Below are positions 34,797 through 42,338 of a stretch of DNA of 64,000 nucleotides, in pieces (the stretch's first letter is position 1; each line of letters starts with the position of its first letter). The DNA comes from Bryobacterales bacterium (lineage in GTDB: Bacteria > Acidobacteriota > Terriglobia > Bryobacterales > Bryobacteraceae), in contig PNAJ01000153.1 of the NCBI GenBank assembly GCA_003170295.1, forward strand, positions 15,921 to 79,920, written 5' to 3'. Under the pieces are notes generated by a model. It ran no database searches and was not told the origin of the DNA. It worked only from the letters and a program-made list of their open reading frames with translations. The translations under genes and the position numbers were made by a program.

Positions 34797-36010
34797 AGTT
34801 CGATTTCCACCTCTGCCCTCTCCCGAAGATGCTCAACTTGTTCGAAGGTGCTCAAGTTTCTTTCTTGAGCATCTTCGGCAGGCTTGAGCATCTTCGGTGG
34901 AAGCGACCACGTCCACCCTTCGCTCATGCCCAGCTTTACCGGTTTGATTCCAAGTTTGTTTTTCGCTCGCTGCAACGTCGCGTTACTAATTCCCGCGGCC
35001 TGTGCCTGCTGGAATACAGCGGTGGAATTTACTGGGCCGTCCGACAGGGTTTCCCGGAGCCAATCGACGGCAGCATCGACGGCGGAAACGCTCGACGGCT
35101 TTTCGGCTTCCATCAGTTCATCCGCGGTGATCGAAACCGCCTCGGATTCCCAACAGACGCGGGAAGTCGTCAGCGGTCCGGCTGTGCTGCCGATTGTTGT
35201 GCCTTCGATACAAAACGCTAGGCCCGTAGCGTCTGGCCCCAAATTGTTTTTCATGGGCAGGAAAAACCGTCGCGACTTGTCCTGAGGATCGGAAGAGACG
35301 AGGTACGCCGCCCGCGCCGCCGCGACAAAAGCCAAGGAACCAGTCACGCGCATCAGGGAACTCACGGCGGTCGCCTTCGTCAAATGGGAAACGCAAATAA
35401 TAGCCGTATCGTGGCGCGCGGCTAATTCGCTCAAAGGCGCGAGGAGGCCCCGCACTTCAGCATTTTTATGCGAGTCAGTATCTCCCAAGTAAGCCGTGAT
35501 CGGATCAATCACCACCGCCGCCACGTCGCCTAACTGCGTCAGCTTTCGGCTAAGCGCTTGAACGTCTGCGTCCACGGCGAACGTCCGGTTCGTGGGGTTT
35601 CCGTCGACCGTGTACCCGACAACTATTCCGTCAACGAAATGGACTCGTTGCAGATCCGCTCCGGCCGCTTCCAATCTTGGACGAAGGGTGTCCGCCGGAT
35701 CGTCTTCAGCACTGAGGAAAATTATGTCGCCAAGGGTACATCGCTCTCCGTCCGCGGGCCAACGGCCGCCCGTAGTGAGGACAGCCGCGATGCTCGCCGT
35801 AATCTGGCTTTTTCCCAGGCCTGGATTTCCTGCAATCATGGTCAGTTTTCCGCGCGCTATCCTTCCCGGCCAAAGCCAAGAGACCGGTTTCGCTTCTATT
35901 TCGGAAACGCGCCTTGTAGTGAGCGAACCAGCTTCGACCGTGTTTACACTCCGTTGTAGCGGCAAACGCGCGTCCGTGAGAGCAGAATCGAATCCTCGCA
36001 GAATGCTCAT
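34793..36010 (-). CDS. RepA-like AAA ATPase (RecA-fold replication protein)
   Basis: About 405 residues. The ATPase core has Walker A AGNPGLGKSQITASIA, the acidic SAEDDPADTLRPRLEAAGAD, Walker B VAAVVIDPITAYLGD and a sensor region IICVSHLTKATA; these match the RepA/RegA-type hexameric helicase group used by plasmids and satellites. A C-terminal winged-helix-like part follows (VNSTAVFQQAQAAGISNATL). It begins just after the CHC2 gene; starts at 36010, 36025 (GTG) or 36073 are possible. Confidence 0.85.
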   Translation of the reverse strand: MSILRGFDSALTDARLPLQRSVNTVEAGSLTTRRVSEIEAKPVSWLWPGRIARGKLTMIAGNPGLGKSQITASIAAVLTTGGRWPADGERCTLGDIIFLSAEDDPADTLRPRLEAAGADLQRVHFVDGIVVGYTVDGNPTNRTFAVDADVQALSRKLTQLGDVAAVVIDPITAYLGDTDSHKNAEVRGLLAPLSELAARHDTAIICVSHLTKATAVSSLMRVTGSLAFVAAARAAYLVSSDPQDKSRRFFLPMKNNLGPDATGLAFCIEGTTIGSTAGPLTTSRVCWESEAVSITADELMEAEKPSSVSAVDAAVDWLRETLSDGPVNSTAVFQQAQAAGISNATLQRAKNKLGIKPVKLGMSEGWTWSLPPKMLKPAEDAQERNLSTFEQVEHLRERAEVEIEL

Positions 36011-36026
36011 CGCTTCATCGGGCACC

Positions 36027-36647
36027 TCAGGCAACACGAGGAACCTCCGCGCCTGCGGCGACGAAACGTGCAAGTCGCGTGCTCAATCGCTGCCAGGCTC
36101 GCTCGCCCGCATAGACCAACGCCGCGGCGAGCTGAGGATCGTGTTCTCGGAAATCACGATACAGGGCGAGCAACGCCGTGCCGTGTGCCGCTCGGAGATC
36201 CAGCAATAATTGGGTCGGGCCGAACCGTTCGGGTATAGCCTCAGGCAGTCCGTCGAGTATGTGCTCGGCCACGGACGCCGCCGCGATTCGGAAAAATTCA
36301 GCGGCGCGCGTCTCCCGCTGTTCGCGCTGGCGCCGTTCTGCAAGTGCCCGCCGCTCGGTGACGCTCGCCGGCCGATTAAGCAGGACTCTCCCGATGATGC
36401 GCTCGATTTCCGCCACGGCTTCGCGCCACGGCTCGCCAGTGAGCGCAATCTCAAGCTCGATGATGTCCCCGCCGCGCCCGCATTCGGACCAACACCGCCA
36501 AAGCCCGGTTTCGGGATCGACGCTAAAGCTGTCATGCTTGCCGCGGTGAATCGGGCACCGCCCGCGCCAACGCTTCCCGCGTTGTCGAAGGTCCGATGCA
36601 CGGGCGGCGTAAAAGGTTGCGACCTCTGCGGGCGTGAACGCGATCAT
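36027..36647 (-). CDS. CHC2 zinc-finger primase-like protein
   Basis: A 206-residue protein. The N-terminal 70 residues form the DnaG-type zinc domain (RCPIHRGKHDSFSVDPETGL and WRCWSECGRGGDIIELE, with Cys31, His34, Cys52, Cys56). The rest is helical, and the DnaG TOPRIM domain is absent, so it may be a primase accessory or origin-recognition subunit working with the downstream ATPase. It overlaps the upstream HTH gene by four bases. Confidence 0.88.
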   Translation of the reverse strand: MIAFTPAEVATFYAARASDLRQRGKRWRGRCPIHRGKHDSFSVDPETGLWRCWSECGRGGDIIELEIALTGEPWREAVAEIERIIGRVLLNRPASVTERRALAERRQREQRETRAAEFFRIAAASVAEHILDGLPEAIPERFGPTQLLLDLRAAHGTALLALYRDFREHDPQLAAALVYAGERAWQRLSTRLARFVAAGAEVPRVA

Positions 36648-36838
36648 TGGGGGACGCGCCGCGGGCGCATTCCTTCTTGAACCAGGCGCTCAATTTCCGA
36701 CTCGGGGATAAGTAGCTTCACGCCGATCTTTACGGAAGCCACATTGCCGTCGTATGCCTTCTTGCGAAGCGTCCAAACGCTGATGCCGAGCGTTCTGGCA
36801 GCGTCTTTTATGGGAAGTAGTGTTTCGGTCACGTTCAC
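36644..36838 (-). CDS. excisionase-like helix-turn-helix protein
   Basis: A 64-residue DNA-binding protein (LLPIKDAARTLGISVWTLRK, then KIGVKLLIPESEIERLVQEG) of the MerR-type/excisionase HTH_17 family, with a GTG start. It heads the replication operon and is the likely excisionase or control protein of the element. Confidence 0.85.
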   Translation of the reverse strand: MNVTETLLPIKDAARTLGISVWTLRKKAYDGNVASVKIGVKLLIPESEIERLVQEGMRPRRVPQ

Positions 36839-36909
36839 CTCTGCTTGGCAGCATAAGGCGAATAGCGCGCGCGAGCCATCCCGACGGAAACCCGCGCGAT
36901 TTTAGTCGG

Positions 36910-37464
36910 CTATCTTTTTCCCGACTGAATCCCCTCTAGATTTAATCGGGTTTCCACGCGCTTGACCGCCTGCCGGCAAAGATCGATTCTGAGCTTCCGT
37001 TCCTCCAAAGCCATTTTGAAGAACGCCGGGCCAAAAACCTGTCGGGCCAATTTATTTCCATTAATGGGTGGCTTGCCGATCTCGACCCAGCATTGATAGA
37101 TGCGCAACGTCTCCGGCTTCAACGTTCGCCCTGGTGACCCGCGCAACGGCAACGCATCCTTCGGTACTCGGACTCCGAGACCGGAAAGCCAATAGTGCAA
37201 CAGTCGTCTGAAAGATTCAGAATCCTTCTCTGTCGCCGCCTTTCGAAGCAGCCGAACAGGCCACCAGTCCTCAACTTCGTCCCACAGTTGCGCGGAGGAA
37301 GTGATAGTGACGGGTTCTCGTTCATAATCGTCCCTCAGGACTCTATCTATGAAGTTGTTTGCTCGACTCCGTTTATCAGAAGCGTGGCCAGCAGCGACGG
37401 CCGACGCATACCCGCCGAGAAACTGTTTGATCGGAACCGCGGTAGGATCTTTTTTCCGAGCCAT
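36910..37464 (-). CDS. hypothetical basic protein
   Basis: A 184-residue protein with GGAGGG five bases before the chosen ATG. It is Lys/Arg-rich, with segments LWDEVEDWWPVRLLRKAATE and LNLEGIQSGKR. No family is recognised. It is the first leftward gene inside the right boundary and may belong to the regulatory part of the element. Confidence 0.6.
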   Translation of the reverse strand: MARKKDPTAVPIKQFLGGYASAVAAGHASDKRSRANNFIDRVLRDDYEREPVTITSSAQLWDEVEDWWPVRLLRKAATEKDSESFRRLLHYWLSGLGVRVPKDALPLRGSPGRTLKPETLRIYQCWVEIGKPPINGNKLARQVFGPAFFKMALEERKLRIDLCRQAVKRVETRLNLEGIQSGKR

Positions 37465-37547
37465 TTTACCCTCCGAATTTCGACTGGACAGTAGTTGAAG
37501 CAGTGCCCTTCGTTCGCAATCATCAACCAAGGTCAAAAGTGTCTTAG

Positions 37548-37575
37548 CGCGGTGACGCTACGGTGACGATGGAAC
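37548..37575. repeat. 28-bp subterminal repeat, right (paired CGGTGACG)
   Basis: Perfect copy of 29451-29478, 123 bases inside the right attachment site. Confidence 0.65.
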
Positions 37576-37698
37576 ATGAAATACGGTCCGAAGCCGTCCA
37601 AATCCAAACAAGGCGAACTGTCGATCAAGCCCAATTTTATCAGGAGTTTGTGTACGTTTTGACAAGGGGGTCCAAACTAGGCAAAAACACCCTGATAG

Positions 37699-37745
37699 GC
37701 CCTTTCACGGCGGTAACGGGGGTTCGAATCCCCCTGGGGACGCCA
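37699..37745 (+). repeat. attachment site, right copy (tRNA-Glu fragment)
   Basis: A partial tRNA-Glu 3' end without a 5' half, hence not a gene. It marks the right boundary of the element. Confidence 0.95.
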
Positions 37746-37750
37746 TTTCA

Positions 37751-37987
37751 CTACTTCAGTTCACGCCAGTCTTTCTCAGTCACGTCTACTTTGTGTTTCT
37801 TTGCGGCGGATTCGATGCGCTTCCAGGCGGCGTCGCGTTCTGCATCGGTCACTCCTTGCACCTGCTTGAAGCGGGCGATTGCGTTGCGCACGTGAGCGGC
37901 GTCGTGGATCGGCTCTTTACGCTCCTTGGGAAACGCGAAATTTTCATCGGCGATATGGTCGCGAGTATCTTCGGTGATTTTGGACAT
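37751..37987 (-). CDS. small conserved protein (DUF6582-like)
   Basis: A 78-residue soluble protein (ADENFAFPKERKEPIHDAAH, VRNAIARFKQVQGVTDAERD) of a type found across many soil bacteria and sometimes in phages, without known function. It ends six bases from the attachment site and was probably the original neighbour of tRNA-Glu. Confidence 0.7.
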   Translation of the reverse strand: MSKITEDTRDHIADENFAFPKERKEPIHDAAHVRNAIARFKQVQGVTDAERDAAWKRIESAAKKHKVDVTEKDWRELK

Positions 37988-38116
37988 GCTGCTTCTAGAG
38001 CACGTCCATTGCCAACCTAACAGCCGCCAATTTACACGCGCCATCGCAGGAAAACGGGCAGGGACGCTTGCCGCAATTCTTTGCTTTTCGTTCCCCTCCG
38101 TACCCTGAAGTCGGCA

Positions 38117-38977
38117 TCACGCCGATACGTAAGTGCGGATGTAGGCGAGATCCTTGCGGACGGCGGCTACGCGCGTGGCGACGTCCATGCCGCCGTCGTA
38201 TTCCAGATGGAGCGACAACGGGCCCGCGTATGCCGCTTTGGCGAAGTCGGCGAATACTTGTTTCCAGTTCACGGCGCCTTCGCCCATCGGACACCACACC
38301 GATTTCCAACCCGTCGCGTCTTTCTGCCAGTAGAAATCTTTCATCGCGACCATCTTCAGGCGAGGCGTAACCAGGCGCTGCGAGATCTCGTGGCCGCCCA
38401 GCGCTCCTTCGATCGCGGCATGGCCGGGGTCGTAATAAAAGTCGGTCCAGCGCGGGTCGAGATCGCGAATCATATCCCAGGTATCCCACACCGCTTCTCC
38501 AACATAAGTGCCGGAGTGATTGTGCAGGCCCATCGTGATTTTGTGATCGGAGGCGAGCGCGGCTAGTCCGCGAATGTCTGACGCGACTTCTTTGATGCGG
38601 GTGAGCGGATCGACGGCGTTGTATCTCCAGTAGCCCGGCTTGAAGTACGGAATCCCGAGGCGTGCCGCGGTTTTCAATGTCGGGCCGGCGGCTGGATCTG
38701 AGGCGGACGTGAGTTCGGTGGTGATCATCGGCACTTCGAGCCCGGCTTTGCGCAGCGCATCCACGGCGCGAGGCAGATCTTCGGCGACTCGTTCGGGTAA
38801 AACGTGGCCTTTCGGTCGCACGGTGAGGTCGATGCCGCCGAAGCCGAGATCGCGACATGTTTTTCCGAGCTCGTCGAACGTCAGCTCGGGGAAATGTTTT
38901 GAAAACATGCACAGCGTGGAATGTTTTGTATCCGCCATGAGTGCGGCTGAGGCTGCTAGAAAAGTTCTTCGGGTCAT
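38117..38977 (-). CDS. sugar phosphate isomerase/epimerase family protein (TIM barrel), secreted
   Basis: A 286-residue AP-endonuclease-2-type TIM barrel with a twin-arginine start MTRRTFLAASAALMA. Metal ligands are visible in ITMGLHNHSGTY, FYYDPGHAAIEG and LSLHLEYDGG. It probably isomerises or epimerises a sugar or sugar acid in the periplasm. AGGAG precedes the ATG, which overlaps the stop of the enolase-superfamily gene by four bases, so the pair forms an operon. Confidence 0.85.
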   Translation of the reverse strand: MTRRTFLAASAALMADTKHSTLCMFSKHFPELTFDELGKTCRDLGFGGIDLTVRPKGHVLPERVAEDLPRAVDALRKAGLEVPMITTELTSASDPAAGPTLKTAARLGIPYFKPGYWRYNAVDPLTRIKEVASDIRGLAALASDHKITMGLHNHSGTYVGEAVWDTWDMIRDLDPRWTDFYYDPGHAAIEGALGGHEISQRLVTPRLKMVAMKDFYWQKDATGWKSVWCPMGEGAVNWKQVFADFAKAAYAGPLSLHLEYDGGMDVATRVAAVRKDLAYIRTYVSA

Positions 38978-40368
38978 ACGACTCCTAATCCGAGCCCGTC
39001 GATGCCATTGGTATGAACGAGCCCGTCGTGAATTGTGAAAATGCCGGGGAACTTCTTTTCCCATCCGGCATTGGCCGCGGGAACATACTGGCGCGCATTT
39101 GCTTCAATCGCCTTCACGCCGGGAACATGCGCGGCGAGTGTTACGGAATGGACAAGCGACGCTCCGGGACACGTCAGATCCTGGATGCAGAGAAACACTT
39201 TTTTCTTTTGCCCCAGAGCGGCGATCAGAAGCGATTCGGTTTGTCCTTTGCAGGCCTTGAGCGCCGCGCCGGAATATCCCATTTCTAGCGCGAGCAGGAA
39301 CGCTTCCTTGCTGACGAGCGATTCGTCGATCACCACCGGCACTAATTTCGCGGCTTCGTGAACGACGTTTTGCGGGTTGGCCTTGAGGTCGCGCGCGGTG
39401 GGCTGCTCAATGTACTGGATGCGCGAATACGCGGCGGCGGAACGCGATTTGAGATTGTGCAGGAAGTCGATCAGATAGGCGACATTGGGGCATTTTTCGT
39501 TGAAATCGAGCGAATAAACGGCGGTTTTTGCGCTTTTAAGAGCCGCTTCGTGAACGCGCATGACGCGATTCAGATCCCAGTTGCGATCGTCGCCATTGAG
39601 TTTGATTTTGATGTGCGTGATGCCGTTGAAGCGAATCCATTCTGGGAGATTTTCCGGGAGTCCGTCGCCAACGGGCTTGACGACATCCTCCGGCATGATG
39701 GGATCGACGGCACCTACCAGATGATAGAGAGGCAACTGCGGAGTGGCGCGCGCGAGCACGTAGCGGTCGAGCGTCTCGCCTCGGAATTCGGGGCCGAGGT
39801 AGTGGCTCAGATCGTTTTTTAGAAACTCGGGGCCGAGGGTTTGGAAGCAGTTGCGGCCGTGTAGTTTTCCGTACGCGTCGTGAATGGCGGCGTCGAAGGG
39901 GCTCGCGGTGACGAGGGTGCATAGCGGCGGGATGGGCTCCGCTAGAGCTCTCGAAACTTCCGATGCCGCGGCGGAGTATTGCGGTGCGAGCACAATGTTG
40001 AGGTCGATGGGATGACCCCATTCGCGATGCGCGGCCGTGAGCTTCGAGATGCGGTTCGCGAGATCCTTCATCGCGGTGAGGGTCTGCTCGTATGTGAGCT
40101 TTTTCGATGGGAACGACCACACGTTGCCCATCGACATGGAGCCGAATCCGGCGGCGCTGCGGCCGTTGCGGCCTTCCACGCGGCAATGCACGTTGCACAG
40201 AGTGACGCGATCGACGACGGAGCCTCCGAATTTGATTGGCGTGCGGTAGAGGAAATCCTCGTAGGAGGTGTGGACTTCGGCGATTTGAATATCGGTGGGA
40301 AGGGGACTGGAGAGCAGTGCGGGACCTCCTAGGGTGAAGGCGGCGATCGCGTGGCGTCTGGTTAGCAC
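38974..40368 (-). CDS. enolase-superfamily (mandelate racemase-like) protein
   Basis: A 464-residue protein with a twin-arginine leader from a GTG start (LTRRHAIAAFTLGGPALL). Barrel-domain markers are HIKIKLNGDD (Lys-x-Lys), YSLDFNEKCPN, the metal ligands in IQYIEQPT and VVIDESLVSKEAF, and a late KACKGQTESLL. It is therefore probably a dehydratase, racemase or cycloisomerase of a sugar acid or related compound. Its translational coupling to the isomerase suggests two steps of one catabolic route. Confidence 0.8.
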   Translation of the reverse strand: MLTRRHAIAAFTLGGPALLSSPLPTDIQIAEVHTSYEDFLYRTPIKFGGSVVDRVTLCNVHCRVEGRNGRSAAGFGSMSMGNVWSFPSKKLTYEQTLTAMKDLANRISKLTAAHREWGHPIDLNIVLAPQYSAAASEVSRALAEPIPPLCTLVTASPFDAAIHDAYGKLHGRNCFQTLGPEFLKNDLSHYLGPEFRGETLDRYVLARATPQLPLYHLVGAVDPIMPEDVVKPVGDGLPENLPEWIRFNGITHIKIKLNGDDRNWDLNRVMRVHEAALKSAKTAVYSLDFNEKCPNVAYLIDFLHNLKSRSAAAYSRIQYIEQPTARDLKANPQNVVHEAAKLVPVVIDESLVSKEAFLLALEMGYSGAALKACKGQTESLLIAALGQKKKVFLCIQDLTCPGASLVHSVTLAAHVPGVKAIEANARQYVPAANAGWEKKFPGIFTIHDGLVHTNGIDGLGLGVV

Positions 40369-40370
40369 GT

Positions 40371-40393
40371 CCCCTCGCTGACGGTCGGGGTTC
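40371..40393. repeat. CCCCTC-ACGGTCGGGG short repeat, second copy
   Basis: Related to 26755-26774, with GCTG inserted in the middle. Confidence 0.5.
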
Positions 40394-40420
40394 GGTGGGG
40401 GAACCTGTGGGTGACTGGAG

Positions 40421-40465
40421 CGTCGACACGAGTGTCGACGCGGCACGCACGAGTGCGTGCGCCAC
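40421..40465. repeat. double-hairpin intergenic repeat, copy C
   Basis: GTCGACAC/GTGTCGAC followed by GCG and GCACGCAC/GTGCGTGC, then GCCAC. Compared with copies A and B, stem bases changed on both arms with pairing kept. Confidence 0.85.
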
Positions 40466-40555
40466 AGCTACGGTCAAGCTGGTTCGTAGAGGTAGTGAAG
40501 GTGACGGCCTTTAGCGGTACATATTTGGGCATCGATCCTCATATACTATCGAATC

Positions 40556-40716
40556 ATGAAAACAGTCACCAGAAGAACGGCGATCGCCTTGGCTGCGGCG
40601 TCGGCGCTGAGCGCGACACGCTGCGCTGGGATGCGGCGAAGGAGCAGGTGATTGGGGATGCGGAGGCGAATCAGTGGTTGATGCGTCCGTATCGGGGGGC
40701 ATGGAGATTGGCGTAG
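40556..40716 (+). pseudogene. deletion remnant of a Gfo/Idh/MocA oxidoreductase
   Basis: The first 20 codons encode a twin-arginine leader MKTVTRRTAIALAAASALSA; the frame then ends at a TGA at 40649. In another frame the last 33 codons (TLRWDAAKEQVIGDAEANQW and LMRPYRGAWRLA, then a stop at 40714) are the usual end of exported Gfo/Idh/MocA oxidoreductases. The middle, about 400 residues, is missing, so an internal deletion joined leader and tail out of frame. A TATACT box eight bases before the ATG remains. Confidence 0.75.
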
Positions 40717-40722
40717 TTGGGA

Positions 40723-40744
40723 CACAGACTAAAGTCTGTGCCAC
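40723..40744. repeat. hairpin repeat followed by CCAC
   Basis: CACAGACT and AGTCTGTG pair around AA and are followed by CCAC, as a single-stem relative of the double-hairpin family. Confidence 0.5.
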
Positions 40745-40793
40745 CTCAGACGGTGGATGTTCTGGCAGGTGGCAGCGGCTTCAGCCTGTGTTC

Positions 40794-41105
40794 TTACGGT
40801 GTGATCCATTCGCCGTTGTGCATTTTTCGATTGGTCCCGCCTTTGAGAATCAGATTCGCGGGGTGGCCTGGTTCGATTGAATCTCCATCGGGCTCGATCG
40901 TCATGCCGATGCCGCTGGTGATAGCGGAGCCTTTTGGCACTGGCGTCGACGATTGCGGACCGGCGGCGGTGATTTTGCCGCCTTCGATTACTACTACCGA
41001 ATAGTCGATGGCGCCTAGTCTCGCGCCGACGATCACCTTTACGCCGGACTCGTCGGGTTTGGTGCAACCCGCTAATGTAAGGGTCAAAAGCAAAAACCAC
41101 TTCAT
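40794..41105 (-). CDS. lipoprotein resembling an amidohydrolase without its barrel
   Basis: A 103-residue protein with lipobox LTLAGCTKP. The next 40 residues (VKVIVGARLGAIDYSVVVIE, GGKITAAGPQSSTPVPKG) match the N-terminal beta-sandwich strand set of metal-dependent amidohydrolases, and the last 30 (IEPGHPANLILKGGTNRKMH, NGEWI) match the C-terminal strand set. The catalytic TIM barrel is absent. It may be a deletion product or a genuine small lipoprotein family; the frame is intact. It overlaps the HAD gene by four bases. Confidence 0.65.
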   Translation of the reverse strand: MKWFLLLTLTLAGCTKPDESGVKVIVGARLGAIDYSVVVIEGGKITAAGPQSSTPVPKGSAITSGIGMTIEPDGDSIEPGHPANLILKGGTNRKMHNGEWITP

Positions 41106-41779
41106 CCGAATAATTCCTCCATCGATAACGACCGCAGATCGGGCACCAGAACGTCGGGCTTGTGCTCGGCTAGTTCTTCGGCTCCGACTAATCCGGTGGC
41201 GACGGCGATGGATCGTACTCGGTTGGCCTTCGCGGCGTTGATGTCGTTGGGGTGATCGCCGATCAACGCGATGGGACTTGCCGCGTCGATCCATCCTTCT
41301 TTCTTGGCGTGCCGGACGGCGATGCGCACGAGACCGGCGCGATCGCGTGCTAGCTCCGCGAATGCGCCGTAGCGCAAGTATTGGCGCAATCCGGCGCGCT
41401 CCATTTTCTTCCAACCGATGCGCGTGAGGTTTCCGGTGACGAGGCCGGTGGTCACACCGCGGCGCGACAGGCGATAGAGCAGCATGCGTGCGCCGGGACA
41501 AACCTTGGCGCGCAGATCGGGACAGCGGCGCATGTAAATTCGCTCCGCGTGGTCGATCATCTCATGCATGTTTTTGCGGATCAACGCGCGCGACGCACCG
41601 GCGTTCAAAAGCATCTGGGTGAGAATATCGCCGTCGAGCATACCCACCACGGGGACATTGTCTGTGGTGGTTTCACGACCGGTGACGCGGCGGACGGCCT
41701 CGACCAGCGCCTCCCGATGATGCGGACCGGCGCGGCGGAGGAGAGTGCCATCGATATCAAATAGCACGAGACTTTTCAT
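41102..41779 (-). CDS. HAD family hydrolase (phosphoglycolate phosphatase-like)
   Basis: A 225-residue phosphatase. Motif I is LVLFDIDGTLL with its Asp nucleophile, motif II TTGLVTGNLTR, motif III Lys near KKEGW, motif IV IALIGDHPNDINAAKAN, with a helical cap between about 20 and 90. It probably removes phosphate from a small metabolite; the exact substrate cannot be read. It is divergent from the next gene with a 43-base gap. Confidence 0.88.
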   Translation of the reverse strand: MKSLVLFDIDGTLLRRAGPHHREALVEAVRRVTGRETTTDNVPVVGMLDGDILTQMLLNAGASRALIRKNMHEMIDHAERIYMRRCPDLRAKVCPGARMLLYRLSRRGVTTGLVTGNLTRIGWKKMERAGLRQYLRYGAFAELARDRAGLVRIAVRHAKKEGWIDAASPIALIGDHPNDINAAKANRVRSIAVATGLVGAEELAEHKPDVLVPDLRSLSMEELFG

Positions 41780-41822
41780 GGAAGGGATACTTTCATGATA
41801 GCGGCTGCTAGAATGTGTTCAG

Positions 41823-42326
41823 ATGCAGGTGCTCAAGGCGGGCGCGAATAAATTTCTACTACTCGAACTCGATCCCGAGTTCTTGGAGAACATCGCGCGC
41901 CAGGCAGGTTTCGAATTTCGCCTGGACGATCAGTCGCGGCGCGTGGTGATCGACCTGAACGCCGAAGGCCGGCAAACGCCTCTGCTGCTGTTCGACGCGG
42001 CCGATCCGGCGAACCTCCACTGGTTTTCGCGCTGCCAGTTTTACGTCGACGGGCTGAGCGGCAGCGTGCTGCAAACTCCGATCCAGCTCGCCAATCAGAA
42101 CGATCCGAAGGGACGCGCGCTGCCCCACTCCATCCGCCTGCAGATCAATAAAGAACTGCCGGCCAATTTCCGGCTGCCCAACAAAGTTCCGGTCACCGAG
42201 CAGATGGTTTATCACGTGTTGCATAATTTCCTCAACGCCCTGATGAATACCGGCGTCGGCGTATGCGGCGGCAAAGTGGTGAGGCCTTTAGCGGGTCGCA
42301 CGGAGCCGCTGGGCAATCGTAATTAG
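41823..42326 (+). CDS. hypothetical protein
   Basis: A 167-residue soluble protein without signal peptide (LELDPEFLENIARQAGFEFR, VTEQMVYHVLHNFLNALMNT). No family is recognised. A TAGAAT box lies eight bases before the ATG. It ends 12 bases before the amidohydrolase gene, so the two may be co-transcribed. Confidence 0.7.
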   Translation: MQVLKAGANKFLLLELDPEFLENIARQAGFEFRLDDQSRRVVIDLNAEGRQTPLLLFDAADPANLHWFSRCQFYVDGLSGSVLQTPIQLANQNDPKGRALPHSIRLQINKELPANFRLPNKVPVTEQMVYHVLHNFLNALMNTGVGVCGGKVVRPLAGRTEPLGNRN

Positions 42327-42338
42327 GAGCCTTTCGCA

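Larger units (their letters stand above)
29405..37745. mobile_element. integrated element in tRNA-Glu (about 8.3 kb)
   Basis: It is bounded by a perfect 47-bp repeat of the tRNA-Glu 3' end. It carries two recombinases of different chemistry, an excisionase-like HTH gene, a CHC2 zinc protein and a RepA-like ATPase, plus possible cargo: an SDH-type protease, a Sel1-repeat protein and an HGG-STGP protein. No capsid, terminase or conjugation gene is seen, so it resembles a replication-competent satellite or genomic island. Confidence 0.9.

Noticed and set aside
37699-37745. Second tRNA-Glu gene
   Set aside because: It lacks the 5' acceptor strand and D arm, so it is an att fragment.
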